Source: Castanea sativa | Lineage: Eukaryota; Streptophyta; Magnoliopsida; Fagales; Fagaceae | Direction: 5' to 3' | NCBI RefSeq assembly: GCF_040712315.1 | Contig: NC_134017.1 | Span: forward strand, 17,700,001 to 17,764,000 | Length of the DNA stretch: 64,000 nt | Shown: piece by piece, positions 33,650-45,119 of the stretch | Position numbering within the stretch: position 1 is the stretch's first letter | How the letters are laid out: every line of letters begins with the position of its first letter | Program-made: the position numbers and the translations under genes | Notes under the pieces: model-generated | What the model was told of the DNA's origin: nothing | Seen by the model: only the letters and a program-made list of their open reading frames with translations | Databases searched by the model: none

Positions 33650-34704
33650 AGAATTATTCCCATGTCCTATGGCGCCAAGGCCTTGGCCTAACTGATAGCC
33701 AAATTTGAGCATCTCCTTGGCAGCCATTAAAGTAGCGGAGGGCCATGCCAACTTGAGTTCTAAAGCTCTAGAAATCATGAGGACTAGCTTGAAACTATGA
33801 AAAGTTGCCTCTAGAAAGGCATTAGCACCAACGTAGGGGATAAAGGTCTCCTTGAAGATGGTTAAGGGCTCTTCAGCCATAATAATGATTAGCTGATCCT
33901 CGAATGGGAACTTGAGCCTCCGGTGCAGGGTAAAAGCAACTGTGCCCTTGGCATGTAGCCAAGGCCTCCCTAGGAGCATATTATATGGGTAATCCCCCTT
34001 AATGACTTGGAAGTTGACCATGAAAAACATGGGGCCAATTCCAATTGCTAATTCGATCTCGCCTTGAACCTCTCAAAGAGTGCCATCAAAGGCTTTACTG
34101 ATCATAATGGTAGGGTGGATAAGAAAGGTATCCACATTCAAACGCTCTATAGTAGACAACAGGCAAACATTTAGGGCTGATCCATTATCAATTAGTACCC
34201 TAGAGACGATCATATCTTCACACTTTACCATAATGTGCATGGGCAAAGTATGCTCTCTACCTTCTGGTGGTAGCTCATCATCCGTAAAGGAAATCTAGTT
34301 GGTGTCCAACACCGTTGAGACCATAGCCTCAAAGGAAGATTTTGTGACACTTGTAGGAACACATGTCTCTTTCAAGACTTTCAAGAAAGCCTTGCGGTGG
34401 ACATCAGAGGATAGCAATAATGCCAAGACGGGAATTGAGCTAGCGACTTGTTTAACTGCTGAATCACACTGTATTCTGAGTTTCTAATAATTTTCAAGAA
34501 TTCCTCAGCTTCTTTGGTTGTGAATTTCGAACGAGGTGGGCTGTACCCTTGCCAATCTCCTTCCTTCTCTTTTCTAGCTCCTCGGGAGTATAGCAGTGGC
34601 TACTCTAAGTAAGCCTAGATAGACTTGAAGAGATATTAGACCAGACCTCCTCTTTTCCAGTTCAAGTGGAGATCAAGGACACATCGTATTTCCATGGGAC
34701 ACGA
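33650..34704 (-). pseudogene. Tat/Ogre-like gag end and protease
   Basis: From the right: 'VPWKYD', 'CYTPEELEKRRKE', 'FTTKEAEEFLKIIRNSEYSV' (linker typical of Tat polyproteins), then with frame breaks 'DDELPPEGREH', protease active site 'SRVLIDNGSALNVC' near 34200, 'TIMISKAFDGT', and 'VIKGDYPYNMLLGRPWLHAKG' in the 127-codon block 34030-33647. The active site has the D-N-G variant usual in this lineage. Two frameshifts and stops are present. Confidence 0.88.
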
Positions 34705-35650
34705 TGTAAATGATAACACCCTCTTGAGTTTGCAAATTGGGCGTTATGGAGAATATATTGACCCTTTGTGATGAATTAATTGATTCATTAGCATGGTGAT
34801 TTGTTTACGAATGGAGAAAACCTCCAAGGTAAAAACCCCACTAGGTGATTTTAAGGTCATCACTCTCAAGAATTCACTATTATCATAACAAGCGGTTACA
34901 AGTAAAGGAATCCCAATATCTTATATCAACCTACAGTTAAACCCTTACTCGAATACCCAATTGGACTTTTTATGTAGTGACAATCTCTCCTTTTAATGCA
35001 CATCTCCCAATGCGTGACTAACCAATAGATGCGCGAATCCCAATATGTGACTTAATCACCAACTTGAGAAGGATGTTGCTGCAAAGTTCTTCAGTTCATC
35101 ACATAATGAAGATCATGAAGCTCTTTGGTCATAAAACCCTACAGTGTACAAACACATCAACTTCTTCAAGAGAAAGAAGATCTAAGACGAATTAGGTTTC
35201 CAGTCACAACTTGCATGAACAACACTTTGCTTCACACTCATGCATCTGCGCCACTTGTGATAGCCCTTAAAATAATCCTTATATATGTTTAGGGTTGTTA
35301 CAAAAGAAAACCCAAACATCTATTCACATATTGGATGAAAATCAGAGCTAAAAATCAGTTTTTCATAAATCTCGATATATACCCTATTTGTCGAGTAGCT
35401 GTTAAGTATCGGGCTAGAACAGCTTTTTAAACCTCGATAGATACTAGCTGTCGAGATTTAAAATCCAGGACTTCATCACTTGATTCTTGTACAAACTTGC
35501 ATGGCTTTAACACTTTTACTTGAAACCTTGTTTCTTAAAGCATTAAACACATCCTAGATCTACCCAATTACAAGTAAAGTGTGTTTTGTCAAATGATTAG
35601 TCAATACATGATGAAATATGTTCCTAACATGAATCACATATGTCCTAACA
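34705..35650 (-). mobile_element. LTR of another copia-like family (minus)
   Basis: On the minus strand it starts TGTTAGGACATATGTG at 35650 and ends in TCATTTACA at 34705, 946 bp. It is followed on its right by ATCTCCCATTTTGG, i.e. a polypurine tract CCAAAATGGGAGAT on the minus strand, so it is a 3' LTR. A TATATAAGG box lies near 35280. It contains CTCGATAGATAC/GTCGAG-type short dyads around 35380-35460. Its target-site duplication is not clear. Confidence 0.8.
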
Positions 35651-36180
35651 ATCTCCCATTTTGGTAATCTATGGCAAAACCACAATAAACAAATGAACAT
35701 ATAAGAGAAGTCATAAATCACTCAACTCATACTCACTTGTTGAATACAATAAAATCTATCCTAACACAAACTCTAGAAAAATTTTGCAAGAAAAGAGTTC
35801 TTGGCAAGGAAGACTTTGACAACCTGTATTTCTGAAACACTTTAAACAAAACTCATCATGGCATCTTAGTGTGAAACAAAAATAAACAGATTGCATACAA
35901 AATAAAAAGAAGCATGTTCATAAGAGAGAAAAGAAATAACACATGAAAAGATAGGTGAAAGAACTGTAATAACAACCTCATCATATATATATATATATAT
36001 ATCAATAATGAATACAAGGTTTGCTATCACAAAGTGGTCACAAGACCAGAGGTATATGAACTAAGTATCTAAAAGATAAACAAAAAAGGATGTTATCATG
36101 TAACCCTCACATAGTTATCTAAAAGATAAGTAGGGTACCCCAAAAATTCATGAGGTAGGCTTTGGCAGAATAAGAGGTTT
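35651..36180 (-). mobile_element. Internal 3' remnant of that copia-like element
   Basis: Non-coding sequence after the PPT with an (AT)n run at about 35981-36001. No pol motif is visible before a change of sequence character near 36180, so only the 3' untranslated end survives. Confidence 0.45.
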
Positions 36181-36741
36181 GAAACCTCGGATAGTGGGAA
36201 CAATAGCGGTTCCCTCCAAAGCTAATGATGAAGTTGGTCCTGCGACTACAAGTAATGCAAGAACTAAAGGAGTGAATCCCTCGACGACTGGCAGGGCTTG
36301 CCCTTTCCTTGAATCTGATGACCCTGAATCCGCAGGTGATTCTACGATCTCCTCAATGACTACTAAAGACGGAGGAGCTAAAGTAACCTTACCAAGGCGT
36401 TTCTATAGATATTCGTCCCAATCTTTCCTTGACCCAATTGATATAGCATTGCAATTGGCTCCTGACTGGGAAGCTGGAGGACACAAGCTGGCTACCATGC
36501 AATCATTTCTTCACAAAATTTCCCTTTCAATCCAGATAATACCACTGTTGGCTGGAATCTAAACCTGTGCTTGAAGCACTTTACAATCAAACAGGGCATG
36601 TCTGTCTCTACTATCACAGAATGAGCAGATTCCCCAATCAAACCTCAGGGTTTCTATACCCTTAAGATCAAGATGGCTCTCTTGGACTAAGGCTTGGAGC
36701 AGAGCCTTCCATAGGAATGACGATGAGGAGAAATCTGAAAC
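36181..36741 (-). pseudogene. Possible LINE-type zf-RVT fragment
   Basis: The minus strand from 36741 reads 'SSSSFLWKALLQALVQE', 'LKGIETLRFDWGICSFCDS' and 'HALFDCKVLQAQV', with the C-x2-C...H-x4-C layout of the zf-RVT domain at the end of plant LINE RTs. Further left it becomes Ser/Pro-rich with a stop. The plus-strand 127-codon frame 36179-36562 overlaps this and has no recognisable domain. Moderate to low confidence. Confidence 0.4.
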
Positions 36742-37577
36742 TGTTAGGTTCTAAGTACTTAGGAACTAATGTATTAGAACTCTAATATGTATTGTTGGCA
36801 AACCATGATCAAAACAAGTGCCTAGTTATGTTTTGGACTTGCTCAAAGTATGTGATATATGTAAAGTTGGAATTGAGTTAGCTGTAGAAGTTATTGTGCA
36901 ATTCTACCTAACTCGATCGATCGAGAATTAGACTCGACCGATCGAAAGTCGTGCAGATTGTTTTTTCTGCAGATTTTCCAACTCAGCCCTAAGCCCATAT
37001 GACGTGCAGGGTTTTATGTTTTGCCCTAGGTATAAAAGGCAAACCCTAGTCACGCTTTTGAGGTTGCTCATATTGCTGTTTGTGTGAATCTCTTGTGAGA
37101 TCAGAGAGGTGCTTGCCTTCACACAAGCTTGGGATTATCAAGAAGGAGATTTCTTCGTGAGCTTGATGATCGTTTAGTTATTGCCATAAGAGCTTAAAGA
37201 TACACAAGTGGGGGTGCTTGTACTTACTGGAGAATCCAAGAAAGAAGGAGTCTGTGGTCTCGGAGCTTGCACGTGGTCATGTCAGTAAGTTCAACTGGTG
37301 GGTAGCAATAGGATGTTAGTGGTCTAAGTCGCTATTATACAACTTCGATTCTTTCATAGTGGATTTAGGTTTACCTTGAGGATAGCTAGGTTAAATCCTC
37401 CCCAGGTTTTTTACCGGTTTGGTTTTCCTAGGTCATCATATCTTTGTGTTTTTATATTCCGCACTTTGCATTGATATGATTATATGATTGTGATAACCTA
37501 GATTTGAAATTTGGACTAAGTAATAACTTGACTTGTTAACTAGGTTAATCCAATTGTGTGTTTAAGGGGTCTAAACA
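36742..37577 (+). mobile_element. LTR of an unidentified family (plus)
   Basis: 836 bp beginning TGTTAGGTTCTAAG and ending GGGTCTAAACA, with TATAAAAGG at 37031-37039 and a leader-like sequence after it. It contains the dyad CTCGATCGATCGAG and a related CTCGACCGATCGA near 36912-36945. No clear flanking duplication (GAAAC left, AACTC right), so it may be one end of a deleted element rather than a clean solo LTR. Confidence 0.7.
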
Positions 37578-39155
37578 AACTCTACAGAAACCCTTTCTTC
37601 CACTATGATGATGGCATTCACATTCCCTTCCTGATGGGGAGGCAAAGGATTGGTGACGATATATGGAATGGCTGCATTATCGAGCTATATCAACTTGAGA
37701 TCCTGGACACAGTCCATCAAGTGGTAACATTCTTTAAGGGTATGCCCCTCGGGCCCAAAATGGTATTCACACTTCTTGGACAGATCAAAGCCAGGTGATG
37801 GAGGGCCCTCTCTAAGCCTCGAAAACATCGGGGTCACTAGCTTCCATTCCAGCAGGTAAGTGTAGAGATTTGCCATGGGCATGGGTAATGGAGTGTACTT
37901 CTGGTTTTCCCTCCTTAAGGGACGAGGTGGGTCTGGTCTCCCTCTCTGATTAAAAGCTCAGTTAGGTGCTTCAGTAGATTGAACCTATCGTTGATAAGGT
38001 CTAGCAGCTAGGGTTGCATAAGCAGAAGTAATACTCCTAGGCCACTCTAATGCATGCATCCTTAGTCTTACGGCCAATCATTTTCTTAACCTGTTGTTCG
38101 ACCATGGAAATCAGAAACTTAGGATCCATGATCTTCTTGCTCCTAATACCCTTGTCAATATGCTCCCCAATAGGGATGAGGCTAGCAAAATGAGTGACTT
38201 AGGTGCCGATCATCTTCTCATAGTAAGGAGGCTTGAGGTTGTCAATGAACCATTTGATCATCTCATTTTCCATCATGAAGGGTTGTACTTGTGCAGCTAG
38301 CTCACGCCACCTCTAGGTATATTCTCGGAAAGACTCTTCACTTTTCTTATTCGTTCCTATAAGAACTATGTGATTAGGAGCTATCTTAGTGTTGAACCTG
38401 TAGTATTCAAGGAAAGAGTTGTCCATTTCCCTCTAATTGGAGGTCTTTTCCAATCTTGCATGCCATGTGGCTACAAGGCCAATCAAACTATCAGGGAAAA
38501 TGTAGCAAAGTAGAGGGTGATTATCCCCAAAAGAAGCCATCTTCCTACAGAACATGCATAAGTGCACACAAGGGTCTCTAGTACTATCATACTTGACGAA
38601 CTCTAATGCTTTGAACTTGGGAGGCATAATGACCTAGGGGAAGTTGGTCAGACTAACTAGATCAACACTTCCATGGGCGCTGAAGCCCTCTATGATACAA
38701 AACTTCTCAGCTAAAGTTTCCATTTGGCTCTTGACTTGGCCATACCTAGATTCAGGAGTCTTATCCTCAAAGGGATCCATCTCTTGGTCGCTGCCCTGGA
38801 GTGGTATATGGTGGCCCTAATCCTATTCTAGTAGGGGCTAATTTTCATTCTCAGTTTGGGGACTTCCCTGACTATGACCAAAGAAGTTATGTCCACCTCC
38901 TACAACTAGTTGTTGCACCATGCGCGTCAATTCTGACACTTGCTCCTTTAGAAGAGCAATTTCCTAAGCATTTTCCTCATGGGGAGAAGTATCACTAGTA
39001 GACATCTCTCTTGCGCGAGACCTAATGACTATAGGATCACGACGTGGTGGTAACTTAGACTGTTTCTTTTTGGCAATCTTTTGATCTTGAGAATGAATGG
39101 GATGTGAAAGAAATGAGGTGCATTTGACAATGTGAAAACACAACACCAAAGTCAA
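37578..39155 (-). pseudogene. Tat/Ogre-like gag
   Basis: From the right: Lys/Arg-rich N-terminus 'KKKQSKLPPRRDPIVIRSR', a coiled-coil-like 'LLKEQVSELTRMVQQLV', then 'MPPKFKALEFVKYDSTRDP', 'HLCMFCRKMASFGDNHPLL', 'FPDSLIGLVATWHARLEK' (Retrotrans_gag core), 'FREYT.RWRELAAQVQP', 'MIKWFIDNLKPPYYEKMIG', and the zinc-binding 'KKCEYHFGPEGHTLKECYHL' near 37760, continuing into 'VTNPLPPHQEGNVNAI'. At least six stops, several at Trp codons. It is cut at 37577 by LTR material and resumes as protease linker at 34704. Confidence 0.9.
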
Positions 39156-40323
39156 GTTAGTTTATGTCCTTGTTATTTAGCATGCACAAGATCGACAAGT
39201 AACCTAAAATTTCATGATATGCTCAACAATGCAGAAAGGACCCTTCTTTTGATTACATGCTTGTACCAGATTTGCTTTTACAACACAGAGTTCATCGGCT
39301 CCAAGAGGGGGCCTTTTACAATGCAATTATGAGGAAAAACTTGGCTTCTAACAATGTGGACTTCTAGGGGAAGCACTTGGACCTTTGGAGGAGCCCTTGG
39401 ATTCTTGACATCTAAGACATTTGGTAGTCTTAACATCTTGGCAATTCGGATCTCTTGGGGGAGCCCTTGGATTCTTGACATCTAGGACCTTTGGCAATTT
39501 TGACATCTTGGCAATTTGGATCTCTTGGCAATTTAGATCTTGGACCCTTTTAGGCACTTTGACATCTTGGGATCTCTTAGATGACTTAAGCATCTGGGCA
39601 ATCGTTTTGTATCTTTTCTAGGAAAGCTCTTGAATTCTTGATGTTTTGGAATTATTGACAGCCTTTCAGCAACGTTTCCTCCTGACCGGAGTTTCGGCTA
39701 CTTGCCACAAATTTTATCTTTGCACAATCAGGTGACGGAACCATTAGTGTATGCATGAATGCCCTTGTAGGGTTATAAACCCTTAGGGGTAGGGTATGAT
39801 CTAGCATGTATAAGCAACGGGGTTGCTTTCCCTAGGGGTTTAATCATGGATGTTGTGCAAGCAGGATAGAGAGAACTTGGAGTAGAGGACAATTTCTTTT
39901 AGCACAAGCAAAAAGGGCGCACTTGTTACAAAATACTTTCCCCCAAGCTCTTGTCTTAGAAGGGTATCCTTTCCTAGGCTTGGATGTTCACCCTTTGGGC
40001 TTTACCTAGTCCTCATAGGCTTGACGCTTGATCTAGTCCTCACGAGTTTGACATAACTAGGCCAACTATATGCAAAGTCTTAACTGGTAGGTTATTCCTA
40101 TCCTAGGGGGACTCAATCGCCATACCCTTCCTTTCATGAAATTTGTGAGGTAGGAAGGATCGAAGGGTCCTTTTCAGCTACTTCTTTCCACCCATGGACT
40201 TAGAAGTGCCCACAAACTAAGCCCCAGATTTAACTATGGGTAACATTGCCGATGTTTGTGTTTAGGCATCTGTAGATGGGGTGATGAAATCCCCAAAGAG
40301 ATGTGACTATGCCAGTAGTGTGG
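39156..40323 (-). other. Tat/Ogre-like leader, no gene
   Basis: Untranslated region upstream of gag. Contains a 70-bp direct repeat (below) and C/T-rich stretches. Two 65-80-codon minus frames over the repeat are artefacts. Interrupted at 40324 by copia element 2; the leader and LTR side resumes at 51396. Confidence 0.6.
39340..39600 (-). repeat. 70-bp repeat in the Tat leader
   Basis: GAGCCCTTGGATTCTTGACA occurs at 39391 and 39461, and TTGACATCTTGGCAATTTGG-like words recur to 39580. The period is 70 bp with decaying third unit. Confidence 0.8.
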
Positions 40324-41741
40324 TGATGGTTAAAAACATGTTTTCATTGCATACAAAACATTCGCAGAGGAAAATTAACAGATCTACTTCATTCATAATT
40401 GTTAACATGTACTATGCAAATTTCAGAATTCAAGAACAAGAAAGCGTATCTTGGTGCAGTGAAATTCAAAACAAAAAGATCAGAAGTACTCAGGAACACT
40501 TTTAATCTTCACTCCAATTCTACTTTACACCCAAGAAGTGTGGTCTCTCAATTAGTTTTCCAAGGGAGAATATGAGAGTGGCTCACCCTTACATACATAC
40601 CATTTCACAATATTCTTATATCTTATTAAAAAATTTGTATGTTTCTCCCTTTGTATCTAACTAATTATCTAATGGGGCAGGCCTTTTGGGCCTTTCCAAT
40701 TGGGCTATAGTGTGTGGCTTGGAGTGGGACCAAAAGGAACCAATAAGACACTAGCTCCAATGAGCCTTAGGCTTTTCTGTCAACTCTTGACAAGTCCAAA
40801 GTTACCATTAACTATATCTAATACCACTATATAAATATAGTTGCACTCTAGGCCTTATTTATAAATTATATCCCAAGACTTTATTATACATGCAACCACT
40901 TCATAAAATATTCTTAGTAAAACAAAGTCATAAATATAGACTACCACTTTGTAAATTACTACATTTTAATCCTTGAGTACCCGATTTAATCCTCTATGTT
41001 ATTCCTCATATATTTATGAAATCCAATTTCATAAATATATTCTTTAGTAACTCCTTAATAAAGTGGTTAGGCCTACCTCTCTGAATAACCGAATCCATTA
41101 AACTTATCTTAAGGGAATATTTTATATCTCTGTTAAGAGACTATGAATTCCATCTTCAGAATATATGTTCCATCAACACTAAATGTGGTTGCCCAACATA
41201 CCGAGGTTTTGACCGTTACTTTAGATCTCACTACTAATATATCAAAAAAACCTACATTTCTTGATCAGGTCCATTATCTTCTTAGGATTAAGAGTTCATG
41301 TAAATAGAAGTCGTGAGATTTATTATTCATTTGACAGTGGTTAGGAGAGTAATAAATCTCACAGCAGTCTAGTTCAATATGTCTTAACTCTTAAAACATA
41401 TCAAAATACCAACTAGAAGTCTCCACTTCCATGATCAAGACAAATCATCATAGTTGATATGTTATAGTCTTTGCAAATAAAATGCCCAATGTCATCTCCG
41501 ACTACGAACTATAATTTTGAGTTTATAAAGAACTTGTGATTTATATCTTCTATGACTTTTCACATAAATCACATACTATGTATCTCATGGACTATATGAT
41601 AATGTCTAAATATTCATGTTACTATTATTTTAGATAATAATAAAACAACTTTATTAATCACAATATTAAGTCATGCATGATGTCATACAAAATATCATAT
41701 ATAGTATCTTACAATAGGATTTAAGGGTACTAATCCTAACA
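40324..41741 (-). repeat. 3' LTR of copia element 2
   Basis: TGATGG start and CTAATCCTAACA end (plus strand), 1418 bp. Followed by AACCTCCCATTTGCC, whose complement is the polypurine tract GGCAAATGGGAGGTT. Confidence 0.9.
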
Positions 41742-41756
41742 ACCTCCCATTTGCCT
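41742..41756 (-). promoter_or_regulatory. Polypurine tract of copia element 2
   Basis: Minus-strand AAATGGGAGGT directly upstream of the 3' LTR start TGTTAGGATTAG. This is the segment missing from element 1. Confidence 0.8.
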
Positions 41757-41819
41757 TACAAACTATTGTGCACCAATCTAACTCCTATTCCCTCTAAATG
41801 TGATTCAAAATTCCTTTAA

Positions 41820-43625
41820 GGCAAGGCTTTGGTAAAGGGATCCACTAGATTACTTGCACTATCAATCTTTGCTACTACTACATCTCCTCATATAACAATG
41901 TCTTGAATAATGTGGTACATTCTCTCAATGTGCTTTCCTTTCTTATGATTCATTGGATCTTTGGATTATGCAACCGCTCCACTATTGTCGCAAAACAATG
42001 TGATGGGAACTTGCTCCATTCTCACAACACCAAGATCAGAATGGAATTTCTTAAGCCAAACAGCTTCCTTTTCTGCCTCACAAGCAGCAACATATTCAAC
42101 TTTCATGATGGAGTCCGCAATACAAGATTACTTAATACTCCTCCAACTTATGGCTCCACCTCCCAAGGTGAACACAGAACCTGAAATGGACTTTTTGAAA
42201 TCAAGATCTAATTGAAAATCTAAATTTGTATAGCCAATGGAAATCAAATCATCACTATGGTAAACAAGCATATAATTTCTCGTTCTCTATAGATACTTGA
42301 GAATATGCTTTATAGCTTGCCAGTATTTTGGTCTTGGATTTGATTGATATCAGCTGATCATGCCAATTGAATAACAGATATCTGGCCTAGTACATAGCAT
42401 GGCATACATGAGACTTCCCACTATAGAAGTATAAGGAATTTGTCTCATCATATTTTCTTCCTTAAGAGTCTTAGGCCTTCGGTCATCAGACAAAGGAACT
42501 CCGTATCTAAAAGGAAGCAATCCTTTCTTGGAGTTTTACATGCTAAACCATTCTAGAACCTTATCTATATATCCAATTTGTGATAAACCTAACATCATAT
42601 TCTTACGATTTTGCCAAAGCTTGATCCCTAGAATAAATTTAGCTTCACCCAAGTCCTTCATATCAAATTGGCTTGACAACTAAACCTTTACTGATGACAT
42701 TACCCCTACATCATTTCCAATGAGTAGAATATCATCAACATAAAAGCACTAGGAACATTGCTACTTTGTCTCGATGTCATTTGTACACACATGGTTCATA
42801 AAGATTTTGTTCAAAACCAAATGACTTGATTGCTTGATTAAATCTGATGTTCCATGACCTAGATGCTTACTTAAGTCCATAAATGGGCATTTTCAACTTG
42901 CATATCATATGCTCTTGGTTCTTTGCTATGAAACCTTCCGGTTGCATCATATAGATTTCTTCTTCAAGATTGCCATTTAGAAAAGCAATCTTGACATCTA
43001 TTTACCAAATCTCATAATCATAATAAGCAACAATGGATAAGAGAATTCTGATAGATTTAAGCATTGCTACTGGTGAAAAGGTTTCTTCATAATCAATACC
43101 TTCTTTTTGTGTATACCCTTTCGCCACTAGCATTGCTTTAAAGGTTTTAACTTTTCCATCTATCCCTCTCTTCCTCTTGTAAACCCATTTGCAACCAACA
43201 GGTTTAATGCCGTTAGGCGCCTTTACAAGATTCCAAACTTGATTGGAATACATAGAATCTAACTCAGATCTCATAACTTGGACCCAATGATGTGCATCTA
43301 TATCATTCATTGCCTCCTCAAAAGTGTAAGGATCAGTTTCGGCCTCTTTTGAGATAACTTCATAAGTTTCTCTTAAACCTATAAATCTTATAGGTGGCCT
43401 AATAATCCTCTCACTACGACGAGGCACCTGTCTACTAGGCATCTCATGACTAGTATCTTGTGGTGTATTGAATACAACCACATCAACTCTAGTTTCATCC
43501 ATTGGTTGTTCAATTACAAGTTCATTCATTTCTACCAATACAACTCTAATTCTAGGAGTAAAATTATTCATATAGTCATTTTCTAAGAATTTAGCATTTG
43601 TAGTAACAAAAAATTTTTTATCCAT
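41820..43625 (-). pseudogene. Copia element 2 RT and RNase H
   Basis: The block 43625-43002 holds the linker ('NAKFLENDYMNNFTPRIRV'), 'RRSERIIRPPIRF', and the RT N-terminus 'GCKWVYKRKRGIDGKVKTF', 'VAKGYTQKEGIDYEETFSPVA'. It is the part deleted from element 1. A stop at 43002 ('YYDYEIW' then stop) and a one-base insertion inside the YVDD region (near 42742, CATAAAAGCAC versus CATAAAGCAC in element 1) kill it. RNase H sequence continues with stops to about 41820. Confidence 0.88.
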
Positions 43626-43857
43626 ACGACTTTAGAATAAATAACCCCTAGTTTCTTTTGGATAACCTATAAGCCCAAATAATTTTCAACTTCAGCCCTA
43701 AACTCTTTGAACTTTTCAATTATGCGTTTCCCCAATTGATTTTCAACTTCAACCCTAAACTCTTTGAACTTTTCAAAGGTTTTGGACCTCTGTTTCATTA
43801 GGTACACATAACCATATCTCGAGTAATCACCGGTAAAAGTGATAAAGTACTCATAAC
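43626..43857 (-). pseudogene. Copia element 2 integrase scrap with local duplication
   Basis: The segment CAACTTCAGCCCTAAACTCT is present twice (43687 and 43746, second copy with A for G), a tandem duplication of about 59 bp within integrase. Integrase sequence between this and the linker has been deleted. Confidence 0.8.
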
Positions 43858-45119
43858 TGCTTGCTCACTCCCAAGTGCAGGAGATCGTAGCAATATAATT
43901 CTCAGAGTACCGAGGTCGAACCACAAGGAGCAAGGTAAATTTAAAGACAATATAATTAAATAATAATTTTGGTGAAGAAGAAGAATACTTTTGCTTGGTG
44001 ATTGTTAACAAGAATAATAATAAAAATTTATTTAAATCAATAATGTAAATACTAGGGCATCAGGGTGATTCCCTATATCAATATGAGATTCTTTGTGGTC
44101 TAAGAAAATATCTATTTCATAATTGATTGTTCTTATACAATTAAAACTTATGATTCAATTGAACTGAGAAAATTCAAGCACGCATGATAACCTCGATTAA
44201 TAATGTGGTCAGAAAAGTTTTTCAGAAAAAACCCATTCACTTTAAAATCTGATTTCTATTTGAAACTATTAAAAATTCATCTAAATAATAAGAAAAAATG
44301 ATTGAACTTATTGAAATCATGGAAGAACTAATACATCAAAAGAAATCTAATTGAACAATCAAATATGTCGTTGATAAAATCCTAGAAAGAATCGCATTGA
44401 ATATTTATACCGTATAGAAGAAACATAACCCCTAGCCCTAGCAAAGAGTTTAGGCTATCATTAGAGAAAGGAAAATACAAGGTTTTCTCTGCCCAAAATT
44501 GGTTCTACACAGCCCCCTTCAAAACCCTAACATAAAAGTGTCCAAAGAAAATAAAACTTTTACTATTTTTAATTTCCATCCAAGTTTACAGCAGTAACTT
44601 GTGAGTTAATTTTGGCCTTCAAAACTTGTGAATTTTGAAAAACTCAAAACTGGAAAGTTGTAGATAATTAAGTCACGGTTCCAACTCATCTAGCCGTGTA
44701 TCAATTGGATTTTTTATGAGTGGGATACGCCCAAAATACTGATCAGTACTCAAGTCAGATTTATTCCTTTTCAGATTCTGCCTCTTTGGTTTCTTTCCTT
44801 ATTTGAAGCTTCCAATCAGAGTAGATGATCCAAGCACTCCAGCTACACCTCCTTAGAAATTTAAGCATGGTACTTTAGCTCCACTTAATTCTAGTTTGGC
44901 CTCCATTCTCTCACAAATTCCTATAAACTCATCTTTCTCACATGATTTCCTGAAAGTAGAAAATTACACACAATGAATGGCATCTTATTCAAAAAATTAT
45001 GTAAAGATAAATAATAGGAACTAATGCAAATTATGGCTTAATTATACAAACTAAGCATAGTAATAAGGAGATAACGCCCACATAAATATATAACAAGTAT
45101 ACATTTTAAGGCATTATCA
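43858..45119 (-). repeat. 3' LTR of Athila-like element
   Basis: TGCTTGCTCACTCCC at the left and GGCATTATCA at the right (plus strand), 1262 bp. On the minus strand it starts TGATAATGCC after the polypurine tract TTAGGGGTG (45120-45128). Confidence 0.9.

Larger units (their letters stand above)
40324..43857 (-). mobile_element. Ty1/copia element 2, left part
   Basis: Same family as element 1, minus orientation: 3' LTR 40324-41741, intact PPT side, then RNase H, RT and a scrap of integrase. The Athila-like element begins at 43858. The far right end of its 5' LTR survives at 51041-51395, so most of INT, PR, gag, leader and most of the 5' LTR were lost. Confidence 0.88.

Noticed and set aside
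36179..36562. 127-codon plus-strand frame with no stops
   Set aside because: No recognisable domain, overlaps a better minus-strand zf-RVT-like reading, and lies within element debris. It may be worth a database search but is not supported as a gene.
39278..39593. Two minus-strand frames repeating a 'LPKVLDVKNPRAPP' motif
   Set aside because: The protein repeat only mirrors the 70-bp DNA repeat in an untranslated leader.
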